64,000 bases of DNA from Symsagittifera roscoffensis (Eukaryota; Xenacoelomorpha; Acoela; Convolutidae). Shown here in pieces: positions 31,242 through 42,911 of this stretch (positions are counted from its first letter, which is position 1; every line of letters begins with the position of its first letter). Below the pieces are notes generated by a model, which was given only the letters and a program-made list of their open reading frames with translations, searched no databases and was not told where the DNA came from. The stretch covers positions 20,075,789 through 20,139,788 of the forward strand of contig NC_087062.1 of assembly GCF_963678635.1 (NCBI RefSeq), in the 5' to 3' direction. The position numbers and the translations under genes are program-made.

Positions 31242-31508
31242 ATACTACAGCTTCACGGAAGATTTTTCATACTCACCTATTATTCACGAGAGATTTTCTA
31301 TACTAACTTTGGCACTCTGCATGTTGTACCACTTTTGCTTGCTGCTGGACAATTCAATCCTCAACTGATTCAGAAGCACCTCTTTATTGGCGGCCATCTG
31401 TTTCTGCGAACTGTTTTCTCTCTGACCCTGCCTAGAATATTGCCCACGTTCTTTCCGTGGGACTGGGATTTCTTCCTGGCTTCGAATGTGAACCTCCCGT
31501 TGCTCTGA
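31242..31508 (+). pseudogene. Coding-like segment, unrecognised
   Basis: A frame stays open for 88 codons in a patch less AT-rich than its surroundings. It reads naturally: GTLHVVPLLLAAGQFNPQL, HLFIGGHLFLRTVF, FFPWDWDFFLASN. After one TGA the same frame continues with a hydrophobic stretch (LLWLILFYISTICLKTKN). It could be a relic exon or an old gene fragment carried with repeats. No start codon or convincing splice sites were found. No family is recognised. Confidence 0.25.
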
Positions 31509-31574
31509 CTCTCTTTGCTTTGGTTGATTTTGTTCTATATTTCAACAATTTGCTTGAAAACCAAGAATCAACAA

Positions 31575-31945
31575 GGGCACATGCCTGGTGGAATCTCTCA
31601 TAGGCAAAGAACCGAATGGGCAAAAATAAAATCAGTCAGTCAGGTTTCAGTATTCAAAAGTTTGCAAAAAAAACGTGAAAATCTCAGAGAAAATAAACCT
31701 TTCCAGGCATTTAGTATTGAAATTAGCTGAAAATGAAAACGGCAGAAAGGCGCAGAGTTTTAAATTATGACTGACCGCCGGCGCATTGGAAAAATTTATT
31801 TTATGGGTTTTGTTATAAAAGAAGCAAACTATTGCTTCCTTTTTTCCTTTCAATGAAACGGCAGTTGATTCATTTTAATTATTGATTTTTTGCTGTTTTC
31901 GGTTTTTTGGGTCCTTCGCCGTTGAGTCTTTTACCCAATCAGCCC
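31575..31945 (+). repeat. Dispersed repeat family, copy 3
   Basis: It is the best-preserved copy in plus orientation: GGTGGAATCTCTCATAGGC, then AAACGTGAAAATCTC, then GACCGCCGGCG and GGGTCCTTCGC. Homology to copy 1 continues beyond both edges, so the true ends are undefined. Confidence 0.6.
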
Positions 31946-33529
31946 ATCGCCCATGAAACTAGCTTCCAGTTTTTCCAGTATATTTATGTAATTTAATTGG
32001 TTAATTCAATTTTGAGAAATAAAATTTCGAGAAAGCGAACAATGCTGAATTTGAAGAGAAAGTTTAAAAACGTAGAATTTTGTATTTGACTGTTTCTTTT
32101 TCAAGAAAAGATAATATTTCGGAAAACCTACACCAGCAAACAAATATTCAGAGAAAGCTTTTTAAACTGGTTCTGGTTTTTTTCAAGTGAACGGTCAACA
32201 ATCTTTCAAATACTTTTTTCGAGTTCTTTTTTCAAACTGGTTCTGGTTTTTTTTTTCGAGTAAACGGTCAAAAATCTTTCATATACTTTTTTTGAGTTCA
32301 TTGTTTTTCTGTTCCATATTTTATAATATAATGTTTCATTTGTATTGAATGTGGCGCGATGCTCCGATTTACCTCTGTATATTGTTTGAACTTTGCTGAC
32401 TTGGTCAATTTGATACAACTAATTTGTTTTTCCAATTGAAATCACAAACGAGACTGCTCGTATCAGGGTGAAACCCTGAAAGTTCTGATAAGGGCGTTTA
32501 AGGTCTATGGAGCAGTAATAACATGAAAAATTAATTGTAATAAAAAATAACACTTTTTTTTTTAAATTGAGATTTTTTTTGTAAAAATCATCCCCCCACA
32601 AGCCAGATAAAGTGCAAAGTGATATTTTTCGCTCCAGGTAACAAATAAACTACGGTAAATAGCCTGCTTCAAACCAATTTGGATCGATTTTTAAGACGGA
32701 TTAAATCTCCGCTTACTCGTTAATAGCGCAAAAGATATCGCGTTAATTGTCCCAATTTGGCCAAAATCTTCAAACCCGCTTAACTTTATTAAAAATTATC
32801 ACAAATAAAATATCTTTTAAAGCTCAGCACAACAATACCTTTCGAATGATACAAAAAATTCCGACAAAAATGGCTGGTTAAAAATCGAAACTTCTCTGAA
32901 GAAAAAACCCACCAGAGCACAAATATTCCGTTACTTTTGCTACCAAAGTCGGAACAATAAGAAAACCAAAAAAAAACGAGGGAAAGCTTGATAAGAAATA
33001 ATGAACATATACTGGTAGTGAACATATAGTACATTTTTCTATCAGATAAAACCTTAGCCCTATTTACGAAGTTATTAGTTTGTTGAACCTTTATCAACCG
33101 CTTGAGAAACAATCGTCATTTGAGCACACAATAAGCATATTTTGGAATAGATTTTCATACAATTTCTCAAAAAGGCATTCAATCAATAGTTTTTTGACAA
33201 GATAGTAGTTTTTAGTTGTGATTTTGTTGACTAATCAAAGTCAATTAAAAATAAAGTGTTTACTTCATGTAAATAATGGATCAACGTAATGGTACGGCCA
33301 ATGTTTTGATGTGATCCTTTTCATTTTATAAAATTTTTGTTGGAACTCAATTAACAATCTTGATCGCTTTAATACAAGTCCCTGAACGATCGCTTATCAA
33401 ATCTAATGTAATATTTGGGAATGAAAACGGTTTTTCCAGAAAATTTACATGCATTATCAAGTACAAAGTGATACATTTTGAGCCTATAACGCAAATTTAT
33501 CATTTAAATAGCGGGGGGGGGGGGGCTTT
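31946..33529. other. Non-coding stretch
   Basis: No supported gene. A hydrophobic minus-strand frame (32789-33112) covers a repeat also found inverted at 35.5 kb, so it is probably not a gene. A short direct repeat, AAACTGGTTCTGGTTTTTTT, occurs at about 32164 and 32234. Confidence 0.45.
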
Positions 33530-35648
33530 GGTTGCCTTTTTTAAGGGATTCGAGCCCCTGCCGACCCAAAGGGTCTCCTCTTTGTACTATTTTGAGATAT
33601 CAATTTTTGGCTGACTGGCCCTAAAATTTTTCTACAAGCGTTTTCGACTTCGAAATATACTAATTTTGAAGAGGGGAGCGCGCGCCAAAAAACGCAATTT
33701 TTTTTTGTTCAAAACTTTCTAAAAAAAGTCTTAAAACGCTTTTTCTGGCCTGTTATTATAACAAGTTTGGTCAAAATAGGGTCTTAATGTTGATTAGTGA
33801 GAACTCCGATAGTCAATTTGGTCGACTTGAAGAGAAAATCCGCCCCCTTTGAGAAATTCCTAGATCCGACCCTGGATAAAATTAAATCATTTCGTGAACA
33901 AAATTAAAACAAAAACGTGAACAAACAAGAAACAAAAATACGTGAAAAAATAAACTTTACATTTGCATCAAAAATGTATTAGGGTCGACCGTCGTGAAGC
34001 CAAGAGCAAAAATGTTATCATAAACAATTTTGGTTTAAAAAGTTTTTTTTTCAATCGAAATTTAAACCCATCCCTCTTGGAACATCACAACCTTAAAAAA
34101 TTATTCCGCTTTTCAAAAACGCAAAAAGGAGCTTATCTAGGCGACCTAACAAAAGCTCAAACCATAAAATCGAAAAAAGCACGAAATAAAGAAAAGAAAA
34201 TATTTCTACATCAGAGTTGATGAACATGCAAACTTCCAATTTGAAGGTAAGGGTTTACAATTTTTGAAGGTAAAATTGATGGAATAAATTCTTTTTTCCG
34301 CTAAAATTAATGGGGGTAAATTCCTTTTTCATAACGCTTCTTTCTTCTTATCAAATAAATTTTTGGCTGACTAGCCTTAAAATTTTTCTAAAAGCGTTTT
34401 GGACTTTAAAATATAATAATTTTGAAGGGGGGAGCGCGCGCCAAAAAACGCGATTTTTTTGTTCAAAAATTTCCAAAAAAATTCTTAAAACGATTTTTCT
34501 GGCCTGTTATTTTGAAAAATTTTGTCAAAATAGGGTCTTTACGGTTATTATTGAGAACTCCGATATTCAATTTGGTCAACTTGAAGACAAATTTCGCCCC
34601 CTTTGAAAAATTCCTAGATCCGATCCTGAATAAAATTAAATCATCTTATTAAAAAAATGCGAACAAGAAAAAACAAAAATACGTGAAGAAAAACACTTAT
34701 AATTTACATCAAAAAATCTATTAGGGTCGACCGTCGTGAAGCCAAAAACAAAACTGTTCTCATAAACAATTTTGGTTTAAAACGTTTTTTTTTTTTCGAA
34801 ATGTAAATCCATCCCTCTTGAAACATCACAAACTTAAAAAAATTTTTTGCTTTTCAAAAACGCAAAAAGGAGCTTATCTAGGCGACCTAACAAAAGCTCA
34901 AACCATAAAATTGAAAAAAGCACAAAATAAAGAAAAGAAAATATTTCTACATCAGAGTTGATGAACATGCAAACTAGTTAATTATATAAGAAATGTTTAA
35001 ATCAAAAGTTAAGCCTATAACTTGGGAAATAGCTTGGTGAAAAGTTGCATCCAATTTTGTTTTTGCGTTTGAAACAAAGAGTGAAAACTGAGCCAACCAA
35101 AATTAGGAAAAAAATCACAAATCCAAGAAAAAGAAACAATTTTTCATTATTTTTAATGACAAAACTGATCGAAATTACGATGAAACTTGAAAATTTTAAT
35201 TGAATTTCCATGAAATTGAGAATGACAACATGCACGTGATGATACGGTATGTATTTCTTACAGACTTGTAAAAAAAATTGATGTAGGAAAACATTTTAGT
35301 TCCATTTTGCAAGAACAATTGCTCTTCAAATGTAATAATTTCCCAAACAATGACCGCAGTTGAAATATCTTTTGAATTGTAAACGTGTCTTCAAAAAATA
35401 ATTAAAAACTCCAATCCGCGTAAAAAAAATTACCAACAGCAAAAATATTTCATCAGTTTCGTCAACTAATTTGATTATAGCTCTCGAAAAAAATTAAATC
35501 CATTTTCTCCAGTTGATTTGAGGTTTTTGTTCCGACTTTTGCAACAAAAGTAACGGAATATTTGTGCTCGGGGTGGGTTTTTTTTCTTCAGACAAACTTC
35601 GACTTTTACACTAGCCATCTTTGACGGAGTTTTTTTTATATCATTCAA
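32839..35648. repeat. Inverted pair of a 120-bp repeat
   Basis: The segment at 32839-32955 (containing CACAAATATTCCGTTACTTT) is matched by the complement of 35529-35648 at roughly 80 per cent identity over about 120 bases. The pair encloses 2.6 kb that includes the 757-bp tandem duplication. The segments could be the ends of a composite element or two independent copies of one repeat. Confidence 0.5.
33530..34980 (+). repeat. Tandem duplication, period about 757 bp, of a dispersed element
   Basis: GGGGAGCGCGCGCCAAAAAA occurs near 33673 and near 34431. Both are followed by the same order of blocks: CCTAGATCCGAyCCTG, AGGGTCGACCGTCGTGAAGC, GGAGCTTATCTAGGCGACCT, and CATCAGAGTTGATGAACATG. Related pieces also occur at 53.3 kb, 58.6 kb and (inverted) 57.5 kb. 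It is non-coding, and a G-run sits near 33512. The CTAGATCCG...CCTG block resembles the complement of hAT-type ends. Confidence 0.8.
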
Positions 35649-36784
35649 ATTTCATATGTTTTGTGGAGCTTCAACTTGTCAATTAAGTCATTTAACTTGG
35701 TTTTAAGTTAGTGAACCTGAAAAAAAATGTTATACAAATATACGCAACTCAGATTTCTGAAGACAATCAAATTGAGGCAATGATTATTTCGGCTGAAATT
35801 GATTTTTTCGCTAAAATTGATGGGGGTAAATTCCTTTTCATAATCTTCCTTTCTTCTTATCAACGAATTAACGAATACATTTTTTTTATTCTTGAATGGT
35901 TTATAATTTTTAAAGGTAAAATTGATGGGGTAAATTCCTTTTTCCGCTAAAATTAATGCGGTAAATTCCTTTTTCATAACCCTTCTTTCTTCTTATCAAT
36001 AAAACATTTTTTTCCTTTTCTGTTCCACTATTTTCAAAGGTAACACTTAATAAAAAATAATCTATATTTAGTATCTATAATGATCTATAATTTTACTGCA
36101 TTTTTCCTTTGAAAATGGAAAGCATTAAAGGAGAAAATTTACTTTTTTGATAAGATAGAATGATTATGAAAAAGATGTATTTTATAAACTTTTAAGTAGA
36201 AGCCACTTTATTTCTCTGAAGATCTATTAGCGTCTAAGAGCCTATAGAGAAAATCTTACCATCTCAACGCGTAAAACCCTCAATCTATCGCAAAAATCAA
36301 TTTGATAAAATTTATGAGAACTTCTTTTGGTAAGGAGATCAAAATTAAGTAGATCCAAATTAGTTTAAGCTAACCGCCTTCGTAAATGAGTAGTTTATAC
36401 AGAAAACAAAGGAGGATATTTTTTCGTTTATATGCAATGCAATTAAAACATCTGATTTCCTAGTTTCGACATCTGCTTCTCGACAAAGTCTTAAGCTTCC
36501 AACATTAATCTTTTGTTTTGCCGTCGTGCGGAAGCGACTTTCATTGCCACTAGTTATAATATCAGAATCTACCACGAGTTATACAATCAGAAACTCCCTG
36601 CGACATTTGAACAATAAATACATCGTCAAACAAAAAACATAGACCAAATGTAGATTATAGCAGGTTAAATATAGTCTAAGTGTGGGTTAAAAAACACAGA
36701 CTAAGCATAGATTAGGATATCTCTTCTCTCTAAAGTAAAAAGGTTTCCCCAGTTTCTCATTAACTCATATCTTTATCGTATTCT
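34981..36784. other. Non-coding stretch with short dispersed repeats
   Basis: The block GGTAAATTCCTTTTTCATAA, followed by CTTCTTTCTTCTTATCAA, occurs near 34314, 35825 (one T fewer) and 35951. No supported gene; the open frames are AT-rich and lack similarity to anything I know. Confidence 0.5.
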
Positions 36785-36788
36785 CTAT
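36785..36788. other. Left target-site duplication of the LTR retrotransposon (CTAT)
   Basis: CTAT directly before the 5' LTR is repeated directly after the 3' LTR at 52910-52913. Four bases is within the usual range for Ty3/gypsy integrases. Confidence 0.75.
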
Positions 36789-37198
36789 TGGAACCTGATC
36801 TAAACTATATTTTATGATTGGATGAATTAGATATTTTACCACTGTAAAGTATTTAATATTAACCAATCATGATCTACCTAACTAACAACCCACTTATTTG
36901 TAAGTGCTGAAATTACTTGTAATTTCAGCACCAGAGAGATTTGAATTTAACTTAGAAATTAGTTGTCTCTCCAAGAGAACTTCAGCAGCCGCAACAAACC
37001 AGTATACCCTAGATCTATTGAGCCTAGCAGAGACTAGTTAAACACCCTGAGACTAGAAAGTATAAGAGTAAGATTAGGATCGGTATTAGACTAAGAAGTT
37101 GCACGAATCTATCCGGCCGAAAATTAGATAGCTTGACGAGCAGACGGTGTACCCTATCCGAAATTACTCTATGAGTTAACCACAACGGTCCTAACTCA
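36789..37198 (+). repeat. 5' LTR
   Basis: 410 bp from TGGAACCTGATC to CCTAACTCA, matching 52500-52909 with about nine differences and no length change. It contains a near-perfect hairpin (36904-36931). A third copy starts at 63956. Confidence 0.95.
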
Positions 37199-37200
37199 TC

Positions 37201-37218
37201 TGGTGCGACCATAAGTCT
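37201..37218 (+). other. Primer-binding site candidate
   Basis: TGGTGCGACCATAAGTCT begins two bases after the LTR end (CA, then TC). TGG is the complement of a tRNA CCA tail. I do not assign the tRNA. Confidence 0.6.
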
Positions 37219-37285
37219 CGAATAAGACCTTAATATCTTAGAATTTACCAAAAATAGATTAGAATTTAGGCAAAACATTTTCAAA

Positions 37286-37438
37286 ATGTTATACGATAAT
37301 AATTTAGTCGAAATGTCTCTACGACTCAATAGATCAGAGCCGATATTCCGAACGATAATAGAACTACAGGAATTGGAAGAAGACCTCGAACAAGAGACGA
37401 CATACGACAAAGTAGAAACTTACCAAATAGTTTTATGA
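37286..37438 (+). CDS. Short leader ORF of the retrotransposon
   Basis: A 50-residue acidic, helical peptide (NLVEMSLRLNRSEP, then ELQELEEDLEQETTYD) lies between the primer-binding site and gag. It has coding-like composition, unlike its neighbours. It could be a real small gene, a regulatory upstream ORF, or a first exon for a spliced product. There is no recognised family. Confidence 0.3.
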   Translation: MLYDNNLVEMSLRLNRSEPIFRTIIELQELEEDLEQETTYDKVETYQIVL

Positions 37439-38161
37439 TCGTACGGCAAAAGCCAACACAAACTTTTATATTTAGAATCTTATTAGCAATGAATTTAGAT
37501 TTTCATTTGCAAACATGAAATTTTGAAGTCAATCTTCATGATCATCTCAGGCGCTAAACAAAATTATTAATATACAATAACGATTGATAAAAAGATCTCA
37601 GATCGTTTTCCTAATTTCTGCAGTCTTATAAAAAACATGTTTGAAAAATATTTATTGAAAATGAAAATAAAAATTAGTAGCATGACAATAAATTGTTAGT
37701 AATCATAAAATCATCTGTTGTCCCAGCTTCATCACCTAAACATAACAGCAATCATAAGCTCACTAATATCATTAAAAGACTAAATCTTTTTCTTAAATAA
37801 ATTTAAACCAAATTAAACTTAAATTCACTTAATTTTAAAAATTAGATCATCAAGGCTTATCCTTGGATCTCAATAAATTTTTTATTTCATTAAATTTAAA
37901 ACCTGATCATCAAGGCCTATCCTTGGATCAAAAAGAACAATTTTGTTCTCCCCCACCCACTTAACAAGTGTCTAACGACCTCAAACGTCGATTCACTATC
38001 CAACCTTCCAAAAGACCCAAGACTAATAGAAATTTTAAATAAAAACTAACCATTCAAATTAGGATATTAGCAATACAAACACAAACCAGTACACTTGTAT
38101 AATTGGAATCAACCAATTAGACACATCGATAGTTATATATTAACAGTCATTAAACGAAAAA
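37439..38161. other. Retrotransposon leader with a repeated stem-loop
   Basis: Untranslated leader before gag. GATCATCAAGGCyTATCCTTGG occurs twice, at about 37846 and 37906. Each copy can fold through CAAGG and CCTTG. Repeated leader stem-loops of this kind act in RNA packaging or dimerisation in retroviruses; that is only a suggestion here. Confidence 0.4.
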
Positions 38162-40392
38162 ATGAGCCACACTCAAAGTGACGATAGTCCAGATGACGAA
38201 GAGGTTTACCCCTTCCTCATAGATGCACCCGATAATAGAGGGCAACATGATTTTTGCAAGAATTTACTCGTAAATTTGTTTGAACCCGGAATCAGTCCAT
38301 GCAAAGTAGAATTCCCAGATGTAAAAATCAAAAGAAAAATTATTGAACATTATTTGAAGATATATGTAACCTAACACAACAATATGGAATCTACACCATA
38401 GAATTCAGCACACCAAACACGAATCATCGTAAATACGTAATTCAAACAGATGATCTTGAAATAGAATTTTTAAAAGTATTCTTAGAATATATTAAAAGCA
38501 TACAATATCACAATTCACAAAGAGCAAACTCTATATTCACTAACGAAGTTTTTGCAATAATATATACCTATACTTCTATATTAGAAAAAACAGAATTTCA
38601 AAGTATCTCACCAACTGAAACATCCAAACATACAAAAGTACGACATGAAATCCCATTATTTTCAACTTTTTTAAAGAAAAATTTTTAATCAAAGAAAATT
38701 TCACTTAGGACGATGTTTCACAACACACAAAACATGACTTACAAAAAATTTTGGCATGGTTCATAATAGATTATTTCACACATAATATAGACTTACTTTC
38801 ACAAGCAAGAAAAAATTTCAGACCTCAAAATCCAAATGATGATACTGCCATTACAGAACAACCAGACTACGTTTGGGACCCTGAACGGTCTCATCCTACA
38901 TTTATAAATATCCCACAATCAATCTCAAGTCAAGCAATAAGTACAATATCTTACCACAGAGATTATGTAAAAGTAGTACCACTAACCATTGATGCAACAC
39001 CATTAAACTACAATACATGTTTACCTGATACACAAAATAACAGTTTAAATTCGACCGTCATACACAATGAAAACCTTAATGGAACTAGAAATCTTACACA
39101 ACAAGATATTTAAACACCATCACACTTCATAAATGAAGAAATTTTCCAAACAACAACAACTACACAACAAAGTATTTCACCAATACATCCAAATTTAACA
39201 ACACCAAAAAATACAAACACTTCATTGGCACAAGTAACCTTACAATCAACCGTTAAACCTTCGGTTGCTCCAAAATATTCACAAATGGATTATCAAACAT
39301 ATAGACCTATGACAACACCATCAAACCCACGAAGAACGTTCACAAGAAACACTTTTGCAGAACACAATTATAATTATGCACATTCATCAAACTATCCCCC
39401 ACGAAAAACTAATGATAATCATGTAAGTTCTCACTATTGGGATAACCCAATGACAACAACCAACTCAGTAAATTTTCGATCTAATTCACATCCTCCACAG
39501 GATCGTATTGAAAATTATCCATTCTTTCAACAAAATAAAAATAAAAAGCAAGCACCTCATCATACGGATTACTTATCATCTGATGATGATTATTTACAAC
39601 CAGATATTTTTGCACCGTATACCCAAGAATATCGCGGACAAGGAGCGCAAAAACCTTATACATATAATAGAATTTTTTCTCCAAATCCAACAGATACACG
39701 AAATCAACAACCAATACAAAAGCAAAATCCTACTAACACCAATTACACAAGGAATCAATCACCATATAACTCAAGCTATAAAGGAAGATCACCAGAACGA
39801 AGAAATACACAGAATTCTTCACAAAATAATTATAAATCGATCAAATAGTCGAAATAACTATTCGAGATCAAATTCCAATGCAAAACAATTTGTTTCCAGA
39901 TCAAGTACCCAATCAAACCCAAGAAATAAACACTATTCAAATAATCAATCACGAAACTCATCATTCAACAGAAATAGAAACTGTTCACATAATTGAAATA
40001 GAAGTTATTCGAACAATCGAAATCAGAATTACCCGAACAATCGATCAAGAAACAACTCCTATAATAGATCAAACTATCACAGATCAAATGACAATTATCA
40101 AAACAGATCACGGAATAATTCACAAAATCGAAATTCAAGTTATAATAATCAATATAAAAATTATTCTCAGTCACCACATAGGAATAATAACCATTATAAT
40201 AATTCTAAACATCGATACAGAAGTAGTACACCAAAACATAAAAGACATATTAATCAAGTACAGTCAAACGAAGAAACAACATCAGACCCCCCTGGTATTG
40301 ATGACACAGGAAGTAACGAACTACAACTAAATCAAATAAACTGTGGATCATCAGATACAGAAAGTGATACAGAAAATACCATCTCCGTAAAT
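38162..40392 (+). pseudogene. gag-like region, frameshifted
   Basis: It starts at the ATG at 38162 (MSHTQSDDSPDDEE, acidic). It then passes through at least three frames: one in 38375-38687, then 38751-39113, then 39225-39848 and the shifted frame of 39508-39996. The C-terminal part is an Asn/Arg/Ser-rich low-complexity region (SRNNYSRSNSN and similar, 39850-40260) leading without a break in frame into the protease gene. I see no CCHC zinc knuckle; the basic repeat region may do the nucleic-acid binding instead. Broken by stops and frameshifts. Confidence 0.6.
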
Positions 40393-41505
40393 ATGATAAC
40401 AGTCGAAAACGACTACGAACCTATCATATATGAACAACCTTTTACATCACATATATATGAAAATCAATTGGTACTCCTTCACAATTATTATATTGAACCC
40501 ATTAATACTACACCAACTGCACAAGAAATAAACGAAACTAACACGGTAAATAAACCCGATGAAAAAGACAAAACAAAGTGTTTAAACACAAATCATATTT
40601 ATCAAAGTATACAAAAAGAACAACCGAGAGAAATAATTTGCACAATACCATTTCTCTTAGAAAATCCAAGAAACAAAGAATTTCAACCACCAGATCTTGA
40701 AATTGATTTTTTAATTGATTCAGGAGCAGAATCAAACATAATTAATATACCCACATGGAATGAAATCAAAACATTACATCCAAATTTAACGCCTCTTGCA
40801 ACCTCTAGTAAATTAGCAACAGCACAAGGATCAACATTAGTAAATTATGGAAAAATCCAATTATTCCTCCTCCCCACAAGAACAATGGAGCAAAATAAAA
40901 TTCTAGACAAATCAATTAAACAAATATTTCATATCACTGATATTAAACACAATATCAATGGCATACCATTTATATCAAAATATATACCAACAATCAACAT
41001 CTTGAATAGTAAAATACTGATCAAAGATAAGTACACAAAAACAAAAAAAACAGCTCTAACCTTTTTTCAAAGATTAAATAAACAACCACCATTCTTCTCA
41101 AAATTTTATCCAATTTATAACCAACAACAGAAACACCTGAAACCACTATCAGGAAATATAAATAATTTTTCAATAAAACAAGTTCACCAATATGATAAAA
41201 GTCAAAATAAACAACAACTTTTTATGTCAGACTTTGAGTTTAAACCTAGTCATAAGTTTTTCAAAATCACGATTTCATCTATAAAATATTTGAAAAACAC
41301 GAATTCAGACATCATTTCGCTACACGTGTATAACAATACACCGTATCAAGTAACATTACCCTTAGGACTGTTAGGATATTGCGAAACAAACGCTACAATA
41401 TCACCCGTACATGAAATAGCATACCGCGTAAATAATATACTCCAATTATTAGATATTTGTCAATCTACAATTCTTATCAAAGAACTATCCATAAATAAGC
41501 AATGA
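40393..41505 (+). CDS. Retropepsin-containing pol segment
   Basis: A continuous 370-codon frame, in frame with the end of gag. The aspartic protease active site is FLIDSGAESNI near residue 111, followed by ATAQGSTLVNYGKIQLF, the flap region. The rest, to 41505, is a linker to the reverse transcriptase and has no motif I recognise. It processes the gag-pol polyprotein in active elements. This segment looks intact although the gene as a whole is not. Confidence 0.7.
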   Translation: MITVENDYEPIIYEQPFTSHIYENQLVLLHNYYIEPINTTPTAQEINETNTVNKPDEKDKTKCLNTNHIYQSIQKEQPREIICTIPFLLENPRNKEFQPPDLEIDFLIDSGAESNIINIPTWNEIKTLHPNLTPLATSSKLATAQGSTLVNYGKIQLFLLPTRTMEQNKILDKSIKQIFHITDIKHNINGIPFISKYIPTINILNSKILIKDKYTKTKKTALTFFQRLNKQPPFFSKFYPIYNQQQKHLKPLSGNINNFSIKQVHQYDKSQNKQQLFMSDFEFKPSHKFFKITISSIKYLKNTNSDIISLHVYNNTPYQVTLPLGLLGYCETNATISPVHEIAYRVNNILQLLDICQSTILIKELSINKQ

Positions 41506-42911
41506 AAAGAGAAACACAGATTATTTCACAAAAACACCATATTTTAAACCAACATTCAATTTAAGAAATTACACAAAAGAACAACAGCAATTTTTAACGA
41601 TGTTTAACTTTGAACACTCACAAATTACACAAACCGAATTTGACAAACTAGCAAAACAACTGTTAAATTTTCAACAGTCTACGCAACATCAAAATTTGAT
41701 GTTGGGAAAATCAGTTCATCACTACATCTCCCGTTAAAACCTGACGCAGTTTTCAAAAAACAAAGAGCTAGTAAAGCACCAATTCATTTACACGACAAAG
41801 TAAATAGATTACGTGATATTTTAGAACAATACAAAATTATCTCACCAGTAAACAAAGAAGAACAACCAAAAGGTAACACATTTATTAACCCTGTTATCAT
41901 CCTAGTAAAAGGAGAATCACTAAAAATAGTTTTAGACGCTAGATACCTCAATTCACTAATAGACGAATCAAAATGCAATTGGCCTATTGAACCAATACAA
42001 GTTATTTTAACAAAAATAAACGGAAAATACTTTACAACCGCAGATATGAACAGTGCATACAATCAAAAGCCACTAGATGAACAATCACGACGTTTAACAC
42101 AATTTGTTATTGGAAATCAACAATATGAATTCAACCGCCTATTCTATGGAATATCCATAGGACCAGCAGCATTTTCAGCTTTTATGAGCAAATTTTTAGA
42201 CCACTAATACTTAGGAAAAACGCAATCACCTATTTAGACGATGTTTTTATGCAATCACAGACAAAAGGAGAAATGTTTACAGTTTTAGAACACTATCATA
42301 AAATACTTCAGAACGAAAATCTGAAGGCCGCCCCCGATAAATCACACTTCTTTTTAACACGAATTAAATTTTTAGGACATAATATAGAAAGAAACACAAT
42401 CACTCTATTAAAATCACGCACTGATGCTATTCAAAAACTTCAACCACCAACAAACAAAAAGAAAATCCAAGAATTCCTTGGAATGTTAAATTTCTTAAGC
42501 AAGTACGTTTATAAAATGCAATTATATTTAAGACCGTTCTATAATATCCTCAGACTACCAAATAAATCTGAATGGACCACTGAACATCAAACACGATTTG
42601 AAGAAATTAAAAAACTTCTAACTGAACAAATTTCAAACACAATTCCAGATCCAAATCAACCATTCTATGCACTCCGATATTTCCGAAAATTTAATAATAC
42701 AACAATTAATGAAAACACAGACCTTCTAGAATATCAATTAAATGATTCTACAGTTCCCTGTCTCCCTTTAAGTATGATTCTAATAGCTTTTAACATTTCA
42801 CATACACAAAACACTAAAAGACACTCTGGATCAGAGAAAACATATTCAAATTTTACACGAAATTTTTTATTTCCCAAATGCACCAATTTGGATAAAAGTA
42901 CTATGCAATGA
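41506..42911 (+). pseudogene. Reverse transcriptase, frameshifted; RNase H not evident
   Basis: The first part (about 41740-42206) encodes IVLDARYLNSLID, then DMNSAYNQKPLDE and FNRLFYGISIGPAAFSAF, the Ty3-type palm and finger motifs. It stops at 42205-42207. The catalytic YLDD lies one frame over at 42231. The frame then continues (42249-42911) through FLGHNIERN and FLGMLNFLSKYV, the connection region. After FYALRYF the sequence no longer resembles an RNase H domain. It goes directly to the integrase zinc-binding His pair, suggesting an internal deletion. Confidence 0.75.

Noticed and set aside
32789..33112. Hydrophobic 107-codon minus-strand frame
   Set aside because: It covers a repeat also present inverted at 35.5 kb, and has no protein-like motif.
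37024..37410. Antisense open frame over the 5' LTR
   Set aside because: It is the reverse of the LTR and leader; the LTR part recurs in the 3' LTR, and it has no protein-like pattern.
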